A stretch of 64,000 bases of DNA from Liquidambar formosana (GCA_039720395.1 CM077826.1:24446430-24510429); one strand, 5' to 3'. Positions 1 to 10,325 are shown, counted from the stretch's first letter. Program-made: numbers and translations. Notes: generated by a model from the sequence alone, not told the origin.

Positions 1-329
1 CCCTCCTAGAGCACCTCGTTCAGGGCATGATGGAGCTGGGCCAAGTCGAAAGAGAAGGCCCACGGGAAATCATTGAGTTTCACTCACCTCTTGTTAGGAA
101 TGTTGGAACCTTTCTATCTATCTTGTTATGTATTAATTAGGAATTTCAATTCCCAACCTTGAACTCCTATTATGGATACTTGATGAATCTATGTTTGAAC
201 TTTATTGCAATGATATGATCTTGTATTGTGTGAAAAGCGGGCTTAAATCAAGCACAAAAGAGTCAAAACATCACAAAAGGGCCAAACGAAGGCATAACAA
301 GGCAAAAATGGGCAAAACAAAGCGGCGGC
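1..329. other. Left edge, unassigned; possible end of a coding frame
   Basis: No LTR end or known domain is visible. Two plus-strand frames enter from the left edge. One stops at 74-76 and reads as a basic tail (GPSRKRRPTGNH at its end). The other stops at 138-140. Either could be the C-terminus of a second plant-mobile-domain-type protein, but the stretch is too short to decide. The rest is AT-rich and lies upstream of the palindrome and TATA box of the antisense gene. Confidence 0.3.
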
Positions 330-409
330 CTCGGGTGACCACCTGGGGCTGGGTGGCTAGCCGCCTGGGCCCAGGCGGCTAGCCGCCCAGGCCTGGGTGG
401 TCACCCGAG
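330..409. repeat. 80-bp near-perfect palindrome upstream of the antisense gene (P1)
   Basis: The two 40-base arms meet at 369/370. Pairing outward from the centre gives one true mismatch (348/391) and three G-T pairs (354/385, 345/394, 344/395). The outer ends are CTCGGGTGACCACC and GGTGGTCACCCGAG, and the core is GGCGGCTAGCCGCC-like. It differs at 2 of 80 positions from the palindrome in the LTR of the same element (10246-10325), yet the flanks show no clear similarity. The TATA box of the antisense gene is 88 bp downstream. Confidence 0.9.
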
Positions 410-496
410 CCCGAAGCGGTGTTTCGCCTGATTTTAGGAAACTTCCTATTTTGACGGGATTCCACCTTCCAAAACACGGATTTCCGAATTTTTTCC

Positions 497-503
497 TATA
501 AAA
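497..503 (+). promoter_or_regulatory. TATA box of the antisense gene of element A
   Basis: TATAAAA lies 50 bp upstream of the ATG at 553, in the position expected for a plant core promoter with a short 5' leader (start of transcription probably near 525-535). It is on the strand opposite to the retrotransposon transcript, so the gene would have its own promoter. No transcript evidence is available here. Confidence 0.6.
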
Positions 504-552
504 GCACATCCAAGGGGTCTCAAACCCTACTAACATTCATTGAGAGCAAGTT

Positions 553-1839
553 ATGGAAGCCCTAGACAAACTCTTGAGTGATTTTCTGAAGGTTATGAGT
601 GCGGAGGCAAGGAAGGAGTTCAAGCGCTACTGCTTGGATCCGTTGTTCTCTTTGATGCATGTGAAGCTTGAAACCACTCTTCTTACTGCTGCTACTTATT
701 TTTGGGATCCCCAACTTCATGTATTCCGCTTCAACTATGAAGAACTATGCCCAACAATGGAAGAGTTCTGCGCTTTGTATGGAGTTTCACCTGTAGGACC
801 TTTCATCCTCCCTACTCCACGCTCAAGTTACTTGATTTCCTTCTCCAACTTCCTTGGGATTTCTCAACAAGAGGCCTCCATATTTGTGAAGGATCATAAG
901 GTGAATCTCATGGAAATAGCAACTTCCTTCTTGGCTCATGACAGCAAAGGTACCTTGAATTTCAACCTTCCCACTCAACATGCTCTTGCTTTCTGCTTGA
1001 TTGGTCGCTTCCTTATCTCCACGGGGACTCTCTATGTCCCTATTCAAATATGCGAACTGATTCCTTTTCTTCTTGAATACAACAACCTGATTCCCATAGT
1101 GCTAGCTGAAACTCTCAACAGTTTAGACAAAGTTCATGATAACCCACAAGCCCCATTAGGAGGGAGCCCCGTTCTACTGCAGATGTGGCTTCTTGAAAGG
1201 CTTAATTTCTTATCTCTTACCACCATCAATCCATACAAACCTCAACATTACTGCTGCCGTCGAGTTGAACTCCCTGGTCAATTTTCTTTGAGGGAATGGT
1301 TAGGCTACTTCCAAACTCTCTCATGGCGAAACATCAGGTGGTTTGTCTCCACATGGGGATGCAAGGAACAAATTCTTCTTCGAACTTCTGGGTGTGCTAT
1401 GGTCAAGCTCGTAGGGTTGAGGTCAACTTCATTCTATTGGACTTCAAGAATCCTTCGTCAAATGGGTGCCATGCAAACCATACCTACCTCTGTGGTATTT
1501 GATCATTCTGTCGAACCTGTGGGCCCCACAATAGTTAAGTGGGCCAAGACTAGATGGACTGACCAACTGAAACTGACTCGAGTTGAAAACACTGATGGGC
1601 CTTATGTTATGAGCCCTGAATACCAGACATGGTTGAAGACTAGCTTGGGTGAAAGAGAAACCATTCGCAGGAAAAGGATTTATGACCTTATCAAGGACAC
1701 AGGACTTGGATTTTGCAGGGAAGACATTCTGGAAGCAGTGGAAGCAGCACATGCTCATGACTTGCGAAAGAAGCGAAGACTTGAAAGAAAAGAGAAGAAA
1801 GCAAACCAAGAGACTCTGAAGAAAAACAAAAAGACTTGA
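553..1839 (+). CDS. Antisense plant-mobile-domain-like protein (DUF7745 type) of element A
   Basis: This 428-residue frame runs opposite to gag-pol. Near residues 40-80 it has the pattern of plant mobile domain and DUF7745 proteins: a leucine-rich helix, then an aromatic FWDPQLHVFRF segment and ELCPTMEEFCALYGV. The middle is tryptophan-rich (REWLGYF, WRNIRWFVSTWG), and the C-terminus is a lysine/arginine-rich tail that may be a nuclear signal. The ATG at 553 follows a TATA box and has G at +4. Similar antisense genes are known from Tat-lineage elements. Their function is unproven; DNA binding or an effect on silencing are only suggestions. The frame is intact, unlike pol. Family assignment is from pattern recognition. 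Confidence 0.75.
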   Translation: MEALDKLLSDFLKVMSAEARKEFKRYCLDPLFSLMHVKLETTLLTAATYFWDPQLHVFRFNYEELCPTMEEFCALYGVSPVGPFILPTPRSSYLISFSNFLGISQQEASIFVKDHKVNLMEIATSFLAHDSKGTLNFNLPTQHALAFCLIGRFLISTGTLYVPIQICELIPFLLEYNNLIPIVLAETLNSLDKVHDNPQAPLGGSPVLLQMWLLERLNFLSLTTINPYKPQHYCCRRVELPGQFSLREWLGYFQTLSWRNIRWFVSTWGCKEQILLRTSGCAMVKLVGLRSTSFYWTSRILRQMGAMQTIPTSVVFDHSVEPVGPTIVKWAKTRWTDQLKLTRVENTDGPYVMSPEYQTWLKTSLGERETIRRKRIYDLIKDTGLGFCREDILEAVEAAHAHDLRKKRRLERKEKKANQETLKKNKKT

Positions 1840-1893
1840 AGACTTTTAGAAATAGGTTATCTATGGCATGTCAATAGTTCTTTATCTAACATC

Positions 1894-1899
1894 AATAAA
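1894..1899 (+). promoter_or_regulatory. Polyadenylation signal of the antisense gene
   Basis: AATAAA lies 55 bp after the stop codon of the plus-strand antisense gene. Together with the TATA box at 497 it gives a complete small transcription unit of about 1.4 kb. Such a hexamer is common by chance in AT-rich DNA, so position is the main support. Confidence 0.45.
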
Positions 1900-2030
1900 T
1901 TGCTATGTCAATCAATTAGTTCTAAATGAATTGCCAATAATAATTCAATTTTGAGATTTGTTGTTGTGGTGTTGTTTGGACCGCACCCAAGGTAACTTTA
2001 TGGGCTGCCTACGTATCCCCATCCTTTTTT

Positions 2031-2091
2031 CATTTTTTCTTTTCTTTTCATTTTTTTTCTTTTTTCTTTTTTTTTTTTTTTTTTTTTTTTA
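2031..2091. repeat. Pyrimidine-rich/poly-T tract between antisense gene and integrase
   Basis: A T-rich stretch (T-runs broken by C) ends in about 24 T. On the minus strand it is an A/G tract downstream of the integrase stop. It could be an internal purine tract of the element or simple slippage. The rest of 1840-2173 holds the 3' end of the antisense unit and no other feature that I recognise. Confidence 0.6.
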
Positions 2092-2173
2092 GGAATGGGG
2101 AATCAGGCCCTCGTAGTTCAAATGCCTTAACTTTTGCCTAGGCCGCCCTTATGGGTTTTCAACCTAGCAGGCC

Positions 2174-4120
2174 TTACACATAATACTTCTTCAATTGATC
2201 CAAATTGGTAGGACGAGCGAACTCAATTCCATCTAAATCCATGAGGCGAACAGCTCCTGCTGGCAATATCTCCTTGATAACATACGGGCCACCCCAACTT
2301 GGCTTGAACTTCCCTCGTGGATCAAAAATAGGAGCTCTGATTTCTTTCAACACCAAATCCCCTGTCTTCAAACCTCGGTCTTTGACATGCTTGTTGAATG
2401 CTCTTGCAACCCTTCGCTGATATCCCTGCACATGATACAAGGCCCTCAATCGCCTTTCATCGAGCAATGCCAGCTCATCATAACGGTTCTTAACCCAATC
2501 TGCTTCTGCTATCTGACTCTCCATAGCAACCCGTAATGACGGTACCTCCAACTCAATAGGCAAAACAGCCTCCATCCCATACACCAAGGAATAAGGGGTA
2601 GCCCCTGTTGATGATCTCACAGATGTTCTATAGCCCCACAAGGCTAATGGCAACTTCTCATGCCAATCAGTGTAGGTGTCAGCTGTTTTCTGTAGTATCT
2701 TCTTAACATTCTTGTTGGCGGCCTCCACTGCTCCATTAGTCTGCGGGCGATAAGGGGAGGATAGATGGTGCACTATGTTGTATTTCTGCAAAAGCTCCTT
2801 GGTTTCTTTCTGAAAGTGCTAACCATTGTCTGAAATAATCTCATGGGGTACCCCATACCTGTAGATGATGTTGAGCTGTATGAACTGTGCTACCTTCTTG
2901 GCATTCAGGGTCTTGAAGGAAGCTGCTTCTACCCACTTAGTGAAGTAATCAATAGCTACCAAGATGTACTCATGCCCATTGGAGGCTTTCGGCTTAATCT
3001 GCCCAATTATATCTATTCCCCATACTGCAAACGGCCAAGGCGACGACATGCTTGTCAAAGGCATGGAAGGCAAGTGTTGTCCATTAGCAAAGACTTGACA
3101 TTTGTGACACTTCTTAACATGTGCATGGCAATCTCTCTCCATTGTAGACCAATAGTAACCCAACCTCATGATCTTCTTAGCTAGCATATAACCATTCATG
3201 TGCGGTGCTCCAACTCCTTCATGGATCATGTCGTGCAGCAATGTTGTAGCAGCTCTTTGATAGGTAGCCCCAGCATTTCTCAAACCGAACGGCATCACTT
3301 TATAGCAATATGTTCCCCACTGTGTAATAAAGGCCGTTTTCTCCATATCTTGCGGCGCCATCTTTATCTGATTGTATCCGGAAAACCCATCCATGAAAGA
3401 GAGGAGCGCATGTCCTACAGTACTATCTACCAATACATCAATGTGGGGCAAAGGGAAATCATCCTTAGGGCTTGCTGCATTAAGATCTCGAAAATCCACA
3501 CACATCCTCACTTTTCCATCCTTTTTAGGCACGGGAACTATATTAGATAACCACTCGGGATACTCCACAACCTGTAGGAACCCCGCATCGAGTTGTTTGG
3601 TTACTTCCTCCTTTACTTTCAATGCCCACTCGGGTTTCAATCTTCTCAATTTTTGCTTTACCGGCTTTTTAAGGGGATTGGTGGGGATGAAGTGCTGCAC
3701 AATGTCTGGATCTATGCCGGGCATGTCTTCATAAGACCATGCAAAGGCCGTTATGTTGGCCTTTAGGAGGGCTATCAGCTTTTCTTTTTCAAGTGGTGAA
3801 AGGGTTATCCCAATTTTAATTATCTTTGGCAATTCATTTGTCCCTAAATTGATTGATTCCAATTCATCCATGTTAGGTTCGGTGACACCCCTTTTCCTTC
3901 GCTCGACGAGCTCCGGGGGGACGTCATTCCTAGGATCTATATCCATGCCATAAATATCCATAGAAGAGAGAAAAGAAACACTGCAAGCAAACAATGTATA
4001 AAAGAAACACACTTCATTAAAGGAACAAACAAAAAGACACAAATTTGAAAAAGAAACAAAATTTGGTGCCACAACTATGAAACGACTCCTAACTCCACAA
4101 AGTGGGATAGGCGGACACAC
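2174..4120 (-). pseudogene. Element A pol: reverse transcriptase fused by deletion to integrase, with one nonsense codon
   Basis: The frame, read from 4120 down, starts with a linker, then RT fingers and palm (KDGKVRMCVDFRDLNAASPK, FMDGFSGYNQIKMAP, PFGLRNAGATYQ). At about 3210-3222 it jumps from the RT helix LLHDMIH to the integrase zinc domain (GPHMNGY-like, LGYYW, CHKC). The YVDD motif, thumb and RNase H are missing. The integrase core has its acidic triad in WGID, SDNG and AVEAANKN. A TAG at 2816-2818 replaces the usual Ser after SDNG, and the rest of integrase continues in the same frame to 2174. B keeps MIHKEVEVYVDD at the equivalent place. A cannot make an active reverse transcriptase from this copy. 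Confidence 0.85.
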
Positions 4121-4159
4121 TTTATTGAAAGCAGGAAAGACTTCTAACTAAGGAACCTA
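3981..4159 (-). other. Stop-codon block between gag-protease and RT, possible short intron
   Basis: The protease frame ends at a TAG (4157-4159). A second in-frame stop follows within four codons, and RT is in the same frame. On the minus strand a pyrimidine-rich run ends in TTGCTTGCAG at 3981-3990, a good 3' splice site just before the MDIYGMDIDPRND segment shared by A and B. Ogre elements are known to remove an intron between protease and RT. Element B lacks this CAG. The donor site is not certain, so splicing is inference. Confidence 0.35.
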
Positions 4160-7100
4160 CAAGCTACTATCAGGCAAGTCATGATCTTCCTCTTCAAGGA
4201 TCTCTGCAATGGCTCCATCTTCTAGGTACCAATTGTGAAGTGGCATGGTTGCATGGTGAATTGACGAATCTTGGCAATCTTCTGTTGCTGACTTCCCCAA
4301 AGTAAGAACCATATCTTGGAACATGGCAACCATAGCCTCGGTATCCACATGCTCTACCCAGTCTTCTTTCTTCTTTCCCATAGAATTGTACCAACTTGTC
4401 AAGCTCTGAGGATTCAGCCCCTCTGTAAAGTACTTGTCACAAAAATCTCTATCTGCCAATGCTGGATCAGAACTTGGGTAAAAAGTGCAATAGTGTGATG
4501 GCTCTTTTTCTATACATTGCACATACTCAAACCCCGACAAGGGTATCTCAACTGATTCTGGTTTTATTTCACATATGGGTACACCCGCCATTTTCAAATC
4601 ATAATCCCCTTGAAGTGTAACAATGGCTCCCTCATGTGGGAACTTTACCTTTTGATGCAATAATGATGGTACAGCCCCAGCGGGATGAATCCAAGGCCTT
4701 CCCAATAATAGATTAAAACAAGACGGCACATCCAGGACTTGAAACTCTACTCTGAACTCTGTGGGTCCCATGATTAAAGGTAGAGTGATCACCCCAATTA
4801 CTTCTCTACGGGTATTATCATATGCCCTCACTGTCTGCCCAGATGGAGTGAAATCAGTGGGCCCCAAGCCCAAAACAGTTGCAGTTCTCAAGGGACATAC
4901 ATTCAACGCGGAACCATTATCAATCAAAACTGTAGGAACTCTCTTCCCCATGGTGTCAACAGTTATATGCAAGGCTTGGGAGTGGCTTGGCCCACTCTTA
5001 GGTAAGTCCGCCTCTGTGAATACTATAGTGGAATTCTTCGGAGCAGGGTTTACTAGATTCACCAATCCCTCAGGAGACAAATCCACCGGAACCTGTATCT
5101 GATTTAACAACTTCAACACTGTCTGTCTGTGCTTGTGAGAGGCCATAAGCAAGCCCCAGATGGTGATATTGGCATTGGTCTTCTTCAATTGTCGGAGTAC
5201 TTCATCCTCTTCTTCTTGCACATCAAGGCGCTTATCTAACTCACCTAGTGGATTATCAGATTCCAAGTGCAGAGGCTTGAAATGGCGGCCCCCTCTTGTC
5301 ATGTGGTCTACTTCTTCATCACTAGCCCATATGTCATCAATTTCATTTGTGTCACCCATCAGGTCATCCCATTCAATCATGTCAATGTCCTCCATCTGCA
5401 CCTCTTCGGGTATGTCATCCCAGCCCGTAGGAATTATGGGCTCACTTGGCAATGGATCAGGATAAAGCACATAGTAATCAAACTTCCCCGAAGGTTCTCC
5501 CAATAACCCCACTTGAGGGTCTCCTGCTTCATATCTTTCTTTCAACTGCTGTTGGATGGACTTCTTTGGCAATTGTAGGGTCTTTTGATCAATTAGGTCT
5601 TGAACGACGTTTCTCAACATAGCACAGTCCTCAGTGTCATGGTCGGGTATACCATGGTATTGGCAATGGGGTGTTTGGGGTCTTGGCTTTGGAGGGTGAA
5701 GTATGATAAGGCCTTGGTTACAGCGTTGGTAAAAGGCTTGGGTCAAGGACATGGGTAATGGAGTGTATTGTCTTATGGGTAGGCAAGGTCGAGATGGGTC
5801 GGCTTCAATGGCATTTATGGAGTTGGATGAATTATGAGAGGGAAGTGGATTTTGAGTGACATTTGGGCGATTTGATGGAGTTGGTGGTGAGATGATTTGC
5901 TTGTCAAGTAAGTCTTGGATCTCATGCCTAAGGCGATAGCAACGGTTGGTTGAGTGGCCTTTGGCTTGGTGGAATTTGCAGTATTCATTCTCATTGAAGC
6001 TCTTGGGCAATGGATTTGGTGGTGGTCTTGGGTCGAGAGGTTTCAACAGGCCTCGGCTTTTTAGCTTTTCAAGTACTTTCTCAAGTGGCATATGCAGCTC
6101 GGTGAATTGGCGAGGTGGGTTGGTGTCATTTAGGGAGATAGGTTGAATGGGTTGGGCTATGGCATTGACCTCGGCATTGTTTTTCCCAGCAAAGTTCGGC
6201 CTGCGGCTCTTTTGGACTTCTTCTGTCTTGATTGACTCATCAGCTATGGCATCCTCAACTTGGGTACCTGCCCCGATAAGAGCCTTGAAATTAGGGAAGT
6301 AGTGAGCAAAGAGGTGCTTGTGATACATCGGCAATAGGTTCTTAACCACCAACTGGATCTGATCTTCCTCATTCGGTCTATCCGCCATTTTCGAGGCCTT
6401 TTGCCTCCACCTTGTAATGAAAGCGGAAAAGGTCTCATTAGCCCCTTGTTTTGTGGTCTCTAGGTCCCTTCTTGTGACATCCACCTCAGTGTTGTACTTG
6501 TAGTGCTCTGAAAACTCATTACATATGTCCTCCCAAGTTCGGGTTCTATTCTCATCCAAAGCTAGGAACCATTTTAAAGCAGAAGTGACAAGGGTTTCAT
6601 GGAACATTTGGGCCAAGAGTTCATCTGTCGCTCCTCGAGGGTGCATAGCTCGCACATACATCTTCAGATGGGTCTTAGGGCAGCCCGTTCCATCAAACTT
6701 TTCTAATTCGGGCATCTTGAATTGTAGTGGAATACGAGCTTGAGGGAACAAAGATAGGGTACGTACATCCACCATGTCATCTGTCCTACGGATTCCCTTT
6801 ATAGTTCTTTCCAAGGCTTCTACCTTGCTAGCCAACACAGAGTCTGTATCAGAGGTCTTCCCCTTACTTCCCCCTTCTAGGTTAAAAACTTCAGGTGATT
6901 CATTCCCCTTGGGCTTAGTACTTCCTCCATCATTGGTCTTAGTGCCTTCTCCAGACTGGGTCCCATTTTCAGTGTTATCCCCCGGGGTACGGCCATTATT
7001 CTGCTCGGGTTCCGACATCTTATGTTGGATATCTTGGGCCATTTTCAATGCTCTCTCGGATACATCAGTGGTGTAATCAAGCTTGGTCATGATAGCCTTT

Positions 7101-7180
7101 AAACAAGTCTCAACATCAAAACCCCCTTCACTAGTTGCTTCGTCGGCCATATCTGACTGGTTGGTAGAATCAATTTTCAC
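4157..7180 (-). CDS. Element A Gag-protease polyprotein
   Basis: The 1007-residue open frame is the capsid and protease part of a Tat-like retroelement. A retrotransposon gag domain spans about residues 154-310 (FKMPELEKFDG, ALKWF, FITRWRQKASKM). Two cysteine/histidine motifs lie near residues 400 (CKFHQAKGHSTNRC) and 507 (CQYHGIPDHDTEDC). The aspartic protease loop VLIDNGSALNVCP is at about 753, with Asn at the second position of the usual D-S/T-G. Translation may start at 7180 or at the second Met (7150), which matches the start in element B. The frame keeps no internal stop over 3 kb, so it decayed less than pol. It lacks the G-patch-like segment present in element B. Confidence 0.85.
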   Translation of the reverse strand: MKIDSTNQSDMADEATSEGGFDVETCLKAIMTKLDYTTDVSERALKMAQDIQHKMSEPEQNNGRTPGDNTENGTQSGEGTKTNDGGSTKPKGNESPEVFNLEGGSKGKTSDTDSVLASKVEALERTIKGIRRTDDMVDVRTLSLFPQARIPLQFKMPELEKFDGTGCPKTHLKMYVRAMHPRGATDELLAQMFHETLVTSALKWFLALDENRTRTWEDICNEFSEHYKYNTEVDVTRRDLETTKQGANETFSAFITRWRQKASKMADRPNEEDQIQLVVKNLLPMYHKHLFAHYFPNFKALIGAGTQVEDAIADESIKTEEVQKSRRPNFAGKNNAEVNAIAQPIQPISLNDTNPPRQFTELHMPLEKVLEKLKSRGLLKPLDPRPPPNPLPKSFNENEYCKFHQAKGHSTNRCYRLRHEIQDLLDKQIISPPTPSNRPNVTQNPLPSHNSSNSINAIEADPSRPCLPIRQYTPLPMSLTQAFYQRCNQGLIILHPPKPRPQTPHCQYHGIPDHDTEDCAMLRNVVQDLIDQKTLQLPKKSIQQQLKERYEAGDPQVGLLGEPSGKFDYYVLYPDPLPSEPIIPTGWDDIPEEVQMEDIDMIEWDDLMGDTNEIDDIWASDEEVDHMTRGGRHFKPLHLESDNPLGELDKRLDVQEEEDEVLRQLKKTNANITIWGLLMASHKHRQTVLKLLNQIQVPVDLSPEGLVNLVNPAPKNSTIVFTEADLPKSGPSHSQALHITVDTMGKRVPTVLIDNGSALNVCPLRTATVLGLGPTDFTPSGQTVRAYDNTRREVIGVITLPLIMGPTEFRVEFQVLDVPSCFNLLLGRPWIHPAGAVPSLLHQKVKFPHEGAIVTLQGDYDLKMAGVPICEIKPESVEIPLSGFEYVQCIEKEPSHYCTFYPSSDPALADRDFCDKYFTEGLNPQSLTSWYNSMGKKKEDWVEHVDTEAMVAMFQDMVLTLGKSATEDCQDSSIHHATMPLHNWYLEDGAIAEILEEEDHDLPDSSL

Positions 7181-7875
7181 TAAGCGCCCTTGCTGGTCGC
7201 GGATCCAAGCCAGTACGTCTTCTCACTCCTCTAAGAAAGGGAACAATCAGTCTCTCATCCTAAGGGTATGTCCTAGGCTTCCATATTTGTCTCAATGACT
7301 TCACGCCATATATACTCAATTAGTCCCTTTTAATCCAATCACCTTTACAAGGGTCATGGGCGAAAGGTACGTATTAAGGATATAGGGTGCAAAGGTCCTC
7401 TATTAATTGTCCATTAAGCACATCACAAACACGGTCATGATATCATTACAAACAATGTGGGTGCATAAGGGTGAAACCATAGTGTCCTACAAGTCTGTCT
7501 ATATGGACTAATGATAAGGGTAGGCTGGGGTCCTTCACTTGCTTGAGCAATCTTTATACCTAACCACATGTGGCATCAGGAACGCCGCGTGGGTCCAGCA
7601 GTACGTGATTAACTCATTTAATATACCCAAGGGCAAGCCCAAGGGTACTTGGCAAGAGAGGTTGAGAGCTTTCGCCCCAACTCATGGAATCAGGAAAACC
7701 AAGGTTGAGGCTAGGCCCGTCAGTGGCAAGGGACATCGATCCTAACATGCAAGAGTTTGCGCACACAATGCAATAAATGAAAGCACACAATCAAGCGAAT
7801 GCAATGTGATTGATTTTAATTAAACAAAAGAAATGAACTTAGCCCAATCAAATTGTATAGAGTCTAGCCCACAAA
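7181..7875 (-). other. 5' leader of element A, no gene
   Basis: This stretch lies between the primer site and the gag start. It matches the leader of element B (15423-16170) over much of its length, for example around GGTCCAGCAGTACGTGATT (7591-7609 here) and CCCAAGGGCAAGCCCAAGGG. Packaging and dimerisation signals would be expected here, but none can be named from sequence alone. Confidence 0.65.
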
Positions 7876-7893
7876 TCCCCAGTGGAGTCGCCA
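7876..7893 (-). other. Primer binding site of element A (tRNA-Arg type)
   Basis: The minus strand reads TGGCGACTCCACTGGGGA, four bases inside the LTR end. It resembles the tRNA-Arg-complementary primer site of Tat/Ogre elements. Its position fixes element orientation and the LTR boundary at 7898. Confidence 0.75.
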
Positions 7894-10050
7894 GTTCTGT
7901 GGACCCCAGAAATGGTTAAGGCCCACAGGAGGGTTTAAAAGTCGCCAATCTGTGGACCCAGGAAAAGAGGGCCCACGAATGGGTTTGGAAAAAGAAAGGA
8001 GTCGCCACCTTATTTTTTAAAGGAAACAAGGAAAACCCTAAAAACAGTTTTGTTTTAGGAAAACAAAAGATTGACTCCATATTTAAAAATGGAAAGGCAA
8101 ATGATCTTTTGGAAACCAGAGAATTCGGGGATTCGGAGGCTAAGTTACGATATGGGAAGGTTCTAGGCAAAGCCTATAGGCACCCATATCGCCCTAAACG
8201 GTCTCTTAATTTAATTGGGCTAAATCAAAGTCTTAATCACACATAAATCAACAGTTATCATCACAAGACAGCATGCATATCATTCATTCATTCATCCATA
8301 TAATCATGTAAATCAAAGAAAAAACAGAAAAAAGAAAGAGGGGGGAGAAGAAAACCTAGGATACTTAGTATCCTAGGGCGGACTTGAACATCACGAAGAG
8401 CGCCTACGTACCATGTATGGAAATACATGGATCAAAGTCCACGTAGTTCGAAAGGGAATAGGGTTATAACCTAATCAAGGCCTATGGTAAACCCTAAGTT
8501 TCCTTTCAAGTAAAACATGGTAAGTTTCCAAAATAAATGATTCTCGAAAGATTTTTGGTAAGATATGGAATTTTGATAAAGATGGAAACTTTGATTTAAA
8601 AGGTATTTTTTATTGAAAGGAAACTATAGAATCTACCATACCCCTCTATTAGGAAACAACCCTAGGGGGGGGGAGAAAGAGAAAGTTTCAAAGGAAAGGA
8701 AAGAAGGGTGAATTGGGGCACCCTCACACCCTACTTACCTTAAGCAAAAGCAACCTGTCAAAGTAACCACCCTATTGCATAGGGTAATTACCTTATTTGT
8801 AAGATTTCATCTCACAATAGCCAAAATAACCACCCCACATTGGTGGGGTAGTTGCACCTGTTGTACCTGTCAAAGCACCTGCAATTTCCATGCAAACATA
8901 CCAAAAATGCCAACCAAACAAGCTAGATTCCAAATCAAGCCATTATCATGCCCAAACATGGGCTAACACATGCTCAAAATATCATATCAAGGACAAATAA
9001 CAGATCTGGACAGAATTGAAATAAGGCTTAAAATCAACCATAAGTCATGCAACAACATGAATCATAAGCTAACTAAAACCCTAATTCAACCCTACATGCA
9101 ATGACATGCAAAAAACCCTAAAAGCAACTAGAAATATCATAGTTATCAAATATGCAGCACATATATATCAACTATGAAGAAAACACAAGAAAAAACCCTA
9201 AGCTATCATGCTATATGCTACTTTCCTAATACAAGGATGAATGAAACCCTAGAATCACAATTGTGCTCAAAATCACATAAAATAACTCTAAATCATGCAA
9301 AACTCATTATAGACATCATGCTAATCATGCATATTAATCAATAGAAGCATCCACACATGAGAAAAATACAAGCTTGCACATGAAATATAGCTATTCTAAA
9401 CATAAACTCAATTTCAGCACTAAGGAAACCCTAGAATCCCAAACATGCAGTAAATCACATGGAACAGCATCCTAGCATACTAAACAGCCCATAAATATTA
9501 TCCTAATCATGCATACATTCCAATGGAAGCAACAAAACACAATAAAAACATAAGCTCTAATATGCCAAAGAGTTATTTCATGCAGAAAACCATTTTAAGC
9601 ACCTAAGAAACCCTAAAGTCCCAAACATGCAGTAAATCACATGGAATAACATCCTAGCATACTAAACAGCCCACAAATATGATCCTAAACATGCATGGAA
9701 GCAACAAGACATGATAAAAACACAAGCTTTGATATGCAATCATCCTATTCTATGCAAAAACCCTAACTTTAAAAGAGAGATGAGGAGGAAGGGGGGAATA
9801 CCTATGGTGAAGTATCCTTTTGCTGCTGTAGGGAGTCCTCCTTCTCTTGTGTACTGCTGGAAACAACCTCCTTCAAGCCTTCAAGCAATGCTCCAGCCTT
9901 CCTTCAAGTTTTCTCTCACACTCTCTCACTCTAAGTTTAGGTTAAACTACCCTAAGGATGGCTGCCATAGCTTCCAAGTCTCACCAAAGTCCCTCCCACT
10001 TCAGGAATTGCCTCCTAGTGGCCTCCCCTATTGCTTGAAGTATAAGGGGG

Positions 10051-10059
10051 TATTTATAG
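10051..10059 (-). promoter_or_regulatory. TATA box of LTR A
   Basis: The minus strand reads CTATAAATA in a G/C-flanked context. It lies 187 bp downstream of the palindrome, the same spacing as in LTRs B (187) and C (188). It would start the gag-pol transcript of element A. Confidence 0.6.
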
Positions 10060-10245
10060 GGATTGAGGGAAAATCCTCAATGGTTGGGATTAAAACCCTA
10101 GGGATTGATCCAAGGGCTCTTAGAGGTTACCTTGGGGCTCAAGTAGGTCAAAAAGGGCTGAAATTAGGGTTAAATGGCGGCCAAAGGCGAGCAAATCCGA
10201 GAAAATAGGGTGGGAGCCGCGTCAAGGCTCAAAAAAGGAAAGTGG

Positions 10246-10325
10246 CTCGGGTGACCACCTGGGGCTGGGCGGCTAGCAGCCTGGGCCCAGGCGGCTAGCC
10301 GCCCAGGCCTGGGTGGTCACCCGAG
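10246..10325. repeat. 80-bp near-perfect palindrome in LTR A (P2)
   Basis: Outer arms are CTCGGGTGACCACC and GGTGGTCACCCGAG around a GGCGGCTAGCCGCC-type core. It differs at two positions from P1 upstream of the antisense gene. The GC content contrasts with the surrounding AT-rich LTR. Confidence 0.9.

Noticed and set aside
191..382. 63-residue frame ending in the palindrome
   Set aside because: Its second half is only a translation of the palindrome, and it lies upstream of the TATA box of the real gene.
9711..10208. 165-residue plus-strand frame
   Set aside because: It lies across the promoter and leader of LTR A on the opposite strand, with no domain and no similar frame in LTR B.
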